Assembly (NCBI RefSeq): GCF_000002075.1
Contig: NW_004797289.1
Span: forward strand, 256,691-320,690
Direction: 5' to 3'
Length of the DNA stretch: 64,000 nucleotides
Source: Aplysia californica
Lineage: Eukaryota > Mollusca > Gastropoda > Aplysiida > Aplysiidae
The translations under genes were made by a program, and so were the position numbers. The notes below the pieces were generated by a model. It saw nothing but the letters and a program-made list of their open reading frames with translations. It was not told the origin of the DNA and did not search any database. Below, piece by piece: positions 46,233 to 64,000 of the stretch. Each line of letters begins with the position of its first letter. The stretch's first letter is position 1.

Positions 46233-46683
46233 CTTTTTTCATTTTCCTTCTCCTCATCTATTATCTATATGTATTTACCTTCGTCTGTGGTGATTTGGTT
46301 CTTAACTGTGAAAGCAAAAGACATGAATTCAGTTCCTTTGTGGGGAAATCTCTTCTATTTTAATTTGATTGTTCACCTCCATCTGTCTGTAGGAATGCCG
46401 TTTCCCACTCTGACCGGGCTGGCCTTGATACTGCAGGGTCAAGGTAGCCCACCTCCTAAATGATCAAACTTGTGTCAAACAGGATTTTATAATTGAGCAA
46501 TCATTACCATCAATCTTTTTTTAGCTGAAAAAAACAACCCAAACCCACTTCAGGAATTTGTAAAACAGGGCCATGGTATACTTGATCAGCACAACACTTT
46601 AATTACATACACATCACTTGAATTGAAATTATTGATTTGGTTTAGTCTTATTATATAGATTTGCATGTCTACATTCCTTTTAA

Positions 46684-47418
46684 GGGGGTGTAGCTATGGT
46701 CAACACCCAAATGCTATAGTTTTTGGTCTAACGCTGGCTTTTCTGCATCAAAGGCGGTGACATGGTACAAAAAAGGGTACCAAGCAAAAAAATTCAAGAT
46801 TTTAGCCATAATAATCTCAAGCCATCAAAAATAAAGGATTGATTCAGCATTTTTAAAACCAATTTTATATTTTGTCAATCATCAACACTCATCAAGATAG
46901 AAGCCTAATATTTGGCATGGTGAATACTGTTGGTAGGTAGAACAACCTTACAGAGCCAAATTTGAATTTTCTGTACGGACTTGTGAGCCTTACAGTCTTT
47001 ATTATGCACTACATTCAGGTCTCCAATATTTTAAGATTTTGTAAAATAAAAAAGGCCTAAAACTCAAAATTTGTTCCATAAACAGCAAAAATGCTCCTGT
47101 AAGGTTATAGAGAAATGAGTATAAAAGATTGTGTCCAAATTTGAAACACTTCTGACAGTAACTTTCTGAGATCTGCTCAAAAAATGTTGCTACCTGGTCA
47201 GATAAACAATTCTGAGAAAACTGCAAAGAGAGATAATTTTTGGTGAAGATTTTCCTACATTACTACCTCTCTCAAATGCATTTTCCAGCTATTTCCAAGT
47301 TTGATAAGGAATCAGGCTTCTAAAGATGGATCCTTGATATTGATATCTATTAAGATACTTCAAAATCCGAAAACTGATATTTTTTCAAAATTTTTACTGA
47401 TCTGACCAGTGGATCCCC
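46684..47418. mobile_element. TTAA-flanked DNA element, 735 bp (Kolobok/piggyBac-type target)
   Basis: TTAA at 46680-46683 and 47419-47422. The ends begin GGGGGTGTAGCTATGGTC and, on the inverse strand, GGGGATCCACTGGTC, an imperfect inverted repeat. No transposase. A TTAA target is used by Kolobok and piggyBac; the ends do not let me choose. Confidence 0.55.
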
Positions 47419-47434
47419 TTAAACCAAATGTTTG

Positions 47435-47548
47435 TCCCGCCACAAGGGTACAGGAGAGTCTCAAAGCTAAAAAAGAAGAAGTGACAGTGCTGAGGACGAT
47501 GAATGCTTGATAGGAAAGAAAAAGCAAACCACACCAGAGCACCCACTA
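47435..47548 (-). mobile_element. SINE family B fragment
   Basis: GAGGACGATGAATGCTTGAT and AAACCACACCAGAGCACCCA on the plus strand are complements of family B blocks. The 3' tail is missing. Confidence 0.7.
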
Positions 47549-49253
47549 AGGGGCATCCTACAAAATATTTCCATTCCATTTCTTTTTTTTCTTCTTCTTG
47601 GTCTTAAATTGAAAAATGACAAGGGGTCAAGTCATGGCTCTCATGTAGTCCTTTAACTTCCTCAGAACGTTGAAAAATAACTTGGGCGCTTGCAGAATGA
47701 TAAAATACTCCAGTGTTACACAAGAACATAATATTCTACACAATCTGTGACACAAGAAAGAATGAAGTCTTTTGTCTTGTCTATAAACTCTTTATTTGTA
47801 CATTGCTGCACATTTACAGGTGCATTTTGTACAGTCACTGCAAAAGAAAGACAAAAGGGAATCCCTCCATGCAAAACTGCTACCACACAATAACATCACT
47901 CCTGCAATGCTAAATACCATGAACACGTTACAACCTTCAATGGAATCTTAAGAAAAGTGGAAAAAACCTGAACGCCCTAACTAAAGGGGGGGCACTCAAT
48001 TATTACATGTCGTTCCTCTCGCACAGAACATTCTCTTTTCCCACGGAGCCATGAAACAGAAAAGGGCGAAACAAGTGGAAGAATCAAGGCAGAGCTTTCC
48101 TGGGGTCTTGTTACGCACAGGACTTCATTGGGTCTGTGGGAGGAAGATACAGTGGATATTTCACAGGAACAGACCAAACACCACTGATTCTTCACAAAGT
48201 CTCTCCTCGTCTCATGGCAGTTTGGTGAACTTAACAACATAATAAAACTCCCTGACTGTCTTGTTTTGTGCTATAGGCATAGTGCATTAAGAAAGACATT
48301 CACATATTACGTATGCCAAATACCAACCCTTAAAAAACAAAAACATAGAGATGAAACCATGGGCTTCGGAAAATAGCATTAGCATGGTGGGGATTGAAAA
48401 GCGTAAGATTAATAAAATTATCCAAAAGTTTTCACTGTTGTGATTTGGCCACACACGAAACAGTCTCAGGCTGTCTGTTATGTCTGTTGAGTGTCTGCTC
48501 CTCTCTTGTTCTGACTAGGAGATAATAAATGCTGATTGGAGAGCATCCTCACACATATATGTATGACAAAGCATCAACGTACAGTGACACAATATTACAC
48601 CAATACACAATATATTATATATATATATATTAGCTGATCCACTGCATCGTTGCATTGACAATGAATCCATTAAGTTCAAATTTTAAGAATTTTCAATTTT
48701 TACACCCTCCCAAAGCCTTAACAAAGATACACTTTTCAACATCACCAAAATGCAGTTTAATAATATGGCCAAGGCTTACAATTTTCTTGATTTTCATGAT
48801 TCCTGACAGGAACTCAGGAACAATGCAACAAAAATTAGTTTTCTGTCTCTGTAAAAAGCACCGAAATGCACTTGCATCGCTTGCGACACTTACGATACGC
48901 TTACGTTAACAAGCAAACATTATCTCCATTTACAACTATCCACTTTTAGCAAAAAAGATGCCGACACCTCCACAGACACCAACATTACACTTTAAGTATA
49001 GACAAGAAATTTTCTGATAATATGACCCGCTATGCAATCAGAGGAGCAAAATGAAAGGATTATCCCTACATACATCCCCAGGAGACAAAACTGTGTGTGG
49101 TCTGTCCTCAACCTCATCAGACAGACCACCACCAAGTCTGTCCGATAGATCACTCCACAGTCTGTCAAGTTTGACAGCCCACAGATTAAAAACACAAAGA
49201 AGATGAAAAGGTGAAAAGGCAAATTCTGGCAAATAGGGCGCAATTTTTTTTAA

Positions 49254-49499
49254 AAACCCTATCCGTACGCCCTGGGGTCATTTTGTACCCCCAGGGTTGT
49301 ATTCTTCACATTTTAGAATACTTTTAGTACGAAAATCTCTTTGAAACTTTCAGTATTTCTCAAAAAAATCATTTTGACACACTGCTGCTATGCAAAGCGT
49401 ACGGATCGGATTAATGAGAAAATTTCCTCTTTGAAAGTGGTGGCACAGAGTTCTCCACGTCGTATGGATACGATAGTAAAACATGACGAACGGATAGGG
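49254..49499. mobile_element. small inverted-repeat element with TTAA-like flanks, about 245 bp
   Basis: Left end CCCTATCCGTACGCC and right end GACGAACGGATAGGG are imperfect inverted repeats. TTAA follows on the right (49500-49503) and TTAA stands 3 bases outside the left end. The interior has GGGGTCATTTTGTACCCCC, a further small hairpin. Non-coding. Confidence 0.5.
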
Positions 49500-49884
49500 T
49501 TAAATATGGCAAAAACCATAATCAATAATGTGAAATGGCAAGGAAAATTCTTCATAAACTCCAGACTTCACCAACATCATGGACATCACAGATGAGGCCA
49601 GGACAACTGACAACACAATCTCTGCGAGAAATAATAAATTTATGACTAAATAAAAAAGAGATTTTCTTACAACAGTCAATAATACTGCTTCTGTCAAAAT
49701 GTTAGGAGTCAGGAAACTAAACATCTAGAAAACCAAACCTAACCCAATTTGAAATAACGATCTGGTCTGTTGCATGTTCCAAACAACACTTATGTATAAA
49801 TATAAATACTTATGTCTGCATGTGTGTGTGTGTGTGTGAAAAATCATTAAGTTGGTGTTTTTAGTGTCCCCAACGATACAATTT

Positions 49885-50070
49885 AACAATTTAGATCATT
49901 TAGAATAGGTGGGTGTCAGGGCCAACCTGGGCTTAGACTACTTAGACTTAGAGGGAAACAGTATCCAAGGAGAAAAAGTTACTCCATACAAATTCTCCCC
50001 ATATGAAAATCGAACTCAGGTCTCCTGTGAGCAATGGAAAGCAATTAACCGCTACACCACAGACACAGGT
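49885..50070 (-). mobile_element. tRNA-derived SINE
   Basis: On the minus strand: GTGGTGTAGCGGTTAATTGC (A-box-like) and CTGAGTTCGATTTTC (B-box-like), spaced as in a tRNA head, followed by a body of about 120 bases. A different family from A and B. Confidence 0.6.
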
Positions 50071-53000
50071 TGTGTGTGTGTGTGTGTTCATATGTGCAAA
50101 CACACATTCAGATGTAGGAATCCACAAAACAGCCTCAGCTTTCCTTTAGGCAGAGACAGTTCAAATGTTTCCCGTTACACCCACAGCTTCTGTGCTGTTA
50201 ATAAATAAATGGCTAGCCCAAAAAGCCCAACAACATCAACATTACAGTGGTTAAAGAGAAGATGATCCATGAAAGAAACAAGGGCACAAACAGATCCCTT
50301 GCCATTTGGATATGGCTGAAAAAGAATCCATTTCTTGTGACTGCAAAGACTTATCTTGTTAGATTCATGGAAGAAAACTGAAATCAAAATGCACAACAGC
50401 TGTGAATCACAAGTAAAATATACATCAGGAGCGAACAAATGTCACTAAAACGCAAAACAAAACGAAAAATGACCCCCACAAAACAAAACAAGATCTAAAA
50501 CTTTAAGTTGTAAGTAGGCTAGCTGAACTGGAGCAGAGTCAACTAAATCCAAATGTTGACCATTATGTCATGTGATACCCACACCATACCATGTAAACCT
50601 TGGCGAAAATATTGTGCTGCACATGCATAGTCCAGGGAACGGACAGTCATTTTGACAGAAAGCAAAACAATATATTTTCCCTTCAATGAAAAGACTAAAT
50701 GCAACAACAAAACCAAACGAAAGAGCTTAACATGTACATAATAATAGAAGGCACACATACACGCACATGATATATATTTACAATATAGATGTGATATATG
50801 GCAAATATGGACCAAATTTTTCTTACGACCAGATTGTATGTACTGTGTACTTCTCAACAAGAAAATCAAGAAAGATGAGCTATTGAAGCTGCTAGAGGTT
50901 GGATCATTTGAGAAAATTTTTTAAAAGTTGCATAAAAGCATGAACACAAAAAATCTACATTGTTTAGATTTCTTGTATTTAAGCTTTCATATATACAACT
51001 GTTTTTTGTGATATAAGCTCCAGAGAATAAGGCTTTGAGGTAAATGAGCAAAACACATCTCTTTGTCGTCACAAATTCAGAAATAAAACAAAACGTAGGG
51101 AAAAAAGAGTGAGCATACACGTCTATCACTTCTACATTAAGCGTCTCCTTCCTACCATTATTCTCTAGTAGGAAAAAAATGTAACTGAAGACTACAACAA
51201 CCCCTTCAATGAGCTACAATATGTCATAATTTTAAGTGAGAAGTACAAAAATCCTTCTTCTTTTTTTCCTTCAAATACCAGACCTCAAACAGACACCAGT
51301 GATCATGGTGATGGTTACACACTCATTTCACTGCTGTGATAATTTTACATAGATCAAAATTGCAGGATAAGCGGAAATGAGATCTAGCATGGGGGCGTGT
51401 CCCTCGCAGAGTTTTGTTTAATGTGTACACAACACACGTTTACAAATCTTGTAATTTCGAGTTTTCACTAGCCTTCCTCATCCCCTTGCCTCAGACAGGA
51501 GTTACTCAATGATGGCTGATAAAAGCTTCAATACAAATGTATTGACAAATCAGTTTGTGAACTCACAACAATATTTGCCACTCACGGGCACCTTCGGTCC
51601 TGATCATCAGTTTTTCACACTGACATACACACATAAACACCCACACACACACACACTGAGCTAAAAATGAGAAGACCCTTGGTCAATACAATGTGTCCAG
51701 CAACTCCTTTAGTCTGTGACGTGGGACAAACGAAGCCGCTACTGTTGCACTGCTTCCATTTATAAAACAGAAAACTCCTCCCACTAGCTGAACTAAGAAA
51801 GTTAATATTTAGAGCAATGTAGCACACACAAATATTATGACAGAAGTAATATATATATACCTTGGAGGACTGCATACGTTTGAAGGAGCATTGAAATAAA
51901 AAGCACATCTTTGTCAAGGCACTCACATGAGCGCATAACTTATAAGGCTACCTCACAGAAGATGACCTCACATCCACAAATACATACACAGACGCACACA
52001 CAGACGCATACACATATGGCTTGTGGTTTTCCCTGAGAGCTGAAAGTGGAGAAGACATCACCATAACCTTTTATTCAGTCTCAGCCACAGAAAAGTCAGT
52101 CGTTACAATGTACATATAATGTATATAAACACAAATAAAAAGTAACCCATCAACATCCACAGACACACAGAAATATTTGACATAACCCATTGCCAATGTA
52201 AAAAAAGAAAAAAAAGGGTAGAAAAATGACACCATTATCAATGTGTGCAAGTCTTATTGTGCAAGAGAGTACCGAACGAATACATGACTGTTAAAAAGCA
52301 TCATGCATCAATATTATGACCAAAGAAGATACTCAAAGACCAAAAAGAAACACACTCAGAACATTGATAAGAGCATGGATATCTGCAGCTGCTACTGAAG
52401 GAATGATTGTTTGTATGCTGAACATTTCATGATGTCCAAGCACAGGAAATCATGATCAAGACACATAAACATTGGTCATTTATATACAGCAGAAGAAAAT
52501 CTTTATGAAAGAAAGGAATAGCAAATCTACTCTGTTATACTCTTGGCATCAGGACTGCTTAGATATAACACAAATGAAAATGTCGGCGTGATGCACCCGA
52601 ACCACGGTTTAAGTAGCTGGGGATCTTGTACAGAGGAGACGTCCTAGGAAGACGTGTGTTCAATAGGCCCTACTTGTTACTTGTGCACAAGCCCAAGTCT
52701 TTTGATAACAAGGGAATTCACTAACCTTAATCCGCACGATTTTGCAGTTACAGTCCTATTGCCATTTTGGTACAGTTTAACTCCAAATGTCCTTCAACTG
52801 TCTCAAATTTTGGAGCCATGCTGAATTGGTTTTTGCGTCAGAACACAAGGTCATACCTGTAGCACATGCTGGTCGGTTGCTACATTGTGGAAGTTAAGGT
52901 TGGTAATACAGGCAAACATACTGTAAGGAAACATTTAGCAAAATAATTAGCAGCATCATTTACCCTCGAACAGGGCAAAGAAAGTCAGTGGGCTGAGGTA

Positions 53001-54506
53001 GGGAACAGGTTTGTCAGGCCTCAGTACTGAGACCTTCGTGCTTTCCTACATTCTGCACATACTCCACAGAAATAGTCAAAATGAGAGACAGCCTTTTCAA
53101 ATCTCTACCTCGTCTGGATTGAGTTTTTCTCATTTGATTGAACATTATTTGTGCTTACAATTCAATAAGCAATAAGTGAGATGGACAAAGATAAAGAAAG
53201 GAGATTCACCACCTCAGAATAATGGATGCATGCAAGTCCAGACTTTTCACAAAATAAAGGCAAACACACTACCATGCTTCTAAAGGTGCCTTCCTCCCCA
53301 TGTAAATTCTCAAGTAAGGACGTGACGTTAAATTTCAAAGAGGACAAAAATCCTCCAAATGAATGGAATGACAGTTACAACCATCATTCAAAGGTCCTTA
53401 TAAATCTATCTCACAACCACTCCGATGCAAAAATTTTAAATCCCTTCCCCATCTCCATCTATCTGTGATTTCAAAAATTATTTTCAGTTAATCATCACAA
53501 TTACAGCTTTGTTTCTTGGGCATATTCATAAAAGCATGCTGTTATTGATTCAGTTGCTTAAACTGACACAATCATGATTGCACTAATAAGAAAGAAAGCA
53601 ATAGAACATGTAAACATAAGTAAGAGCAATACTTAAGATATGGGGCATGTGGGTAGGGCACAGCACTTTAAGGCAAGTAGGGGACACCAGACAGAAGTTT
53701 TAAAAAATGTACTCAATACAGTTCTTGACCATGCATGCACATACATACACACAGTAAGCAATTACGCACATCAGATATTCAATCATGTCATCAACTCATT
53801 GCTCACAATTTGTTCATCAGTCAGATGATAACAAAATTTGTACAAGTTCTGCACTAGACAAAACAGTAACTGCATACTTAAGACAGGTGAGCAGACAAGC
53901 AAGAAGAAGCAAAAAGACAATGGTCATCAGTGAAGATATACAAAATTCTTCATAAAATCTCATACGTGGGGAAAAATTCAAAATTTATACAGTCAATGTG
54001 GTTTTTTTTAAATAAAAGGATTTGTCCTTTTTTGGCAGAATCTCTTTGTATGTCACACACCTCACCAATAATCCTCTTGTCCTGCCATCATTGGAGTCCC
54101 CTGGGACATTCAGGGTCAATGAGTGCAGCTCTGTAGTCAAAATCCAAGTCGACGTAAAGAACTAAAAAGTTCTCTTCAAAGCATGAGTGATTTATTAAAT
54201 ATAATTAGTTTTTCAAGAAGGAATTTATTTCCCAGACAAGGAAATCTTTGGACCATCCAGAGGTGCCTTCAGTGCCCTGAGGATAATGCTGGTAATGTAC
54301 ACGTCAGCTGTCTGTAGATAGATTAACCCTTGAACATCCAATAGTCATGCGGGAACATCACATCAGTGCCCAATATCTCCTGCACTAGCATACAAGAAGG
54401 TCACGAAGGTGATACAGAAAAAGAAAAAAAATTAGGGATATCCTCGAGGGGCAAAAGCCAAATCTTTTGAAAGGTAAAAAAGTCAGCAGGGATGAACAGT
54501 GTTCAC

Positions 54507-54600
54507 GATCACCATTCCCATAGTGAGCTGTGCACACAATCCCCCATTCTTATAGTGAGCTGTGCACACCACCACCACTCGCATAGTGATCCCTGCACCA
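54507..54600. repeat. minisatellite abutting the VPS13D stop codon
   Basis: Three loose units of about 30-35 bases around ATAGTGAGCTGTGCACAC with CACCATTCCC/CACCACTCGC starts. The last GATCACCACTCGCC overlaps the final codons and stop of VPS13D. Confidence 0.7.
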
Positions 54601-54602
54601 GA

Positions 54603-63521
<8,919 letters not shown>

Positions 63522-64000
63522 CTGGCAAAAGAAAGAACATAAGGATTAAAAAAAATTTTTTTTATCTTACTCACTCTCCAGGAGGTTTGTAAGTTGCTGC
63601 AGAAGGAACAACATAACAATGTGTTGGGTTTGGGTTTTTTTTTTACATCTGTGGAAATGTGTATAAGTGCTGCTGAAAAAGAAAAGCAATTTTTTAAAAA
63701 TAAAAATTTTTAAAAGTGTCCCACTCGAGAATTGAAATCCCATTTTCTGAGAACAATAGGAAAGAGCTTAACAGTTACCCCAAGGATGATGGTGCCATTA
63801 CTATAAGTGCCCTTGTTATTTATAATAATACTGAAAAATACTATTCAAGGAAAGGATCACCCAACAGAACAAGCATAGCTTACAGCACAGGCTGAGAGCC
63901 TTAACAAGCAGACCCTAAAGGGAAAAAAACCAACCTCAAAAGAAAAAAAAAAACAACCCCACCAACAACATCTTAGTTTTAGTAATTTTTTAGCTTTAGT
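63522..64000 (-). other. VPS13D intron running off the window
   Basis: No further confident exon. The last 40 bases (TTAGTTTTAGTAATTTTTTA) look like the A-rich end of a reverse SINE family B copy that would continue outside the window. Confidence 0.4.

Larger units (their letters stand above)
47775..54602 (-). other. probable long 3' UTR or 3' flank of VPS13D
   Basis: 6.8 kb downstream of the VPS13D stop, AT-rich and mostly free of repeats apart from two small elements (49254-49499 and 49885-50070) and a minisatellite at the stop. A minus-strand AATAAA (plus-strand TTTATT at 47791-47796) is one possible 3' end. No other coding gene recognised. The UTR length is an inference. Confidence 0.35.

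Noticed and set aside
63575-63596. possible 22-base VPS13D micro-exon (CTGCAG acceptor, GAGA|GTGAGT donor on the minus strand)
   Set aside because: Good splice sites, but too short to test by protein similarity and no upstream partner in the window; left out of the gene model.

Overview
The window is a 64 kb piece of an animal nuclear genome. It is intron-rich and AT-rich, and it is loaded with tRNA-derived SINEs, non-LTR (LINE) remnants, short inverted-repeat DNA elements, microsatellites and long poly(G)/poly(C) runs. The proteins and the repeat mix fit a lophotrochozoan invertebrate, most likely a gastropod mollusc; that assignment is an inference from general appearance, not from a search. 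There is one 100-base assembly gap (34101-34200). I saw no rRNA gene, CRISPR array, operon or credible functional tRNA gene.

Three host genes are supported. (1) A two-exon minus-strand gene at 7715-9624 encodes a 358-residue Fe(II)/2-oxoglutarate dioxygenase of the phytanoyl-CoA dioxygenase (PhyH) family. (2) A nine-exon plus-strand gene at 16767-42252 encodes a 448-residue TMEM39 protein, a multi-pass ER membrane protein; all splice phases agree. (3) The last ten exons of VPS13D lie on the minus strand at 54603-63521 and code for the C-terminal 479 residues of a bridge-type lipid-transfer protein; the rest lies beyond the right edge. The PhyH gene and TMEM39 are divergent (about 7.1 kb apart). 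TMEM39 and VPS13D are convergent (about 12.3 kb apart).

Most of the remainder is transposon-derived. By region: 1-7.7 kb holds a SINE, microsatellites and a worn LINE 3' end downstream of the PhyH gene. 9.6-16.7 kb (divergent intergenic) holds a small hairpin-bearing MITE, a tRNA-SINE, a pogo-like DNA element and a 0.94 kb element with 70-bp inverted ends that contains a LINE 3' end. 16.8-26 kb (TMEM39 intron 1) holds a fold-back element built from TTCGGACT..AGTCCGAA palindromes, a 0.33 kb direct repeat pair, a LINE 3' end and a broken Ty3/gypsy LTR element with short LTRs. 29-42 kb (later TMEM39 introns) holds two copies of a 1.4-1.5 kb hAT-like element, one nested in a second pogo-like copy, and several SINEs. 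42-54 kb holds a MITE that places AATAAA signals on both strands just past the TMEM39 stop, a TTAA-flanked element, more SINEs and the probable long 3' UTR of VPS13D.

TMEM39 acts in the ER in COPII-linked export, and VPS13D acts in lipid transfer to mitochondria and peroxisomes, so both concern intracellular membranes. Nothing in the sequence suggests co-regulation. The most interesting material is repeat biology: two short families sharing one 3' tail, a SINE and a LINE sharing another, nested DNA elements with a paralogous empty site, and several inverted-repeat elements I could not place in a named family.
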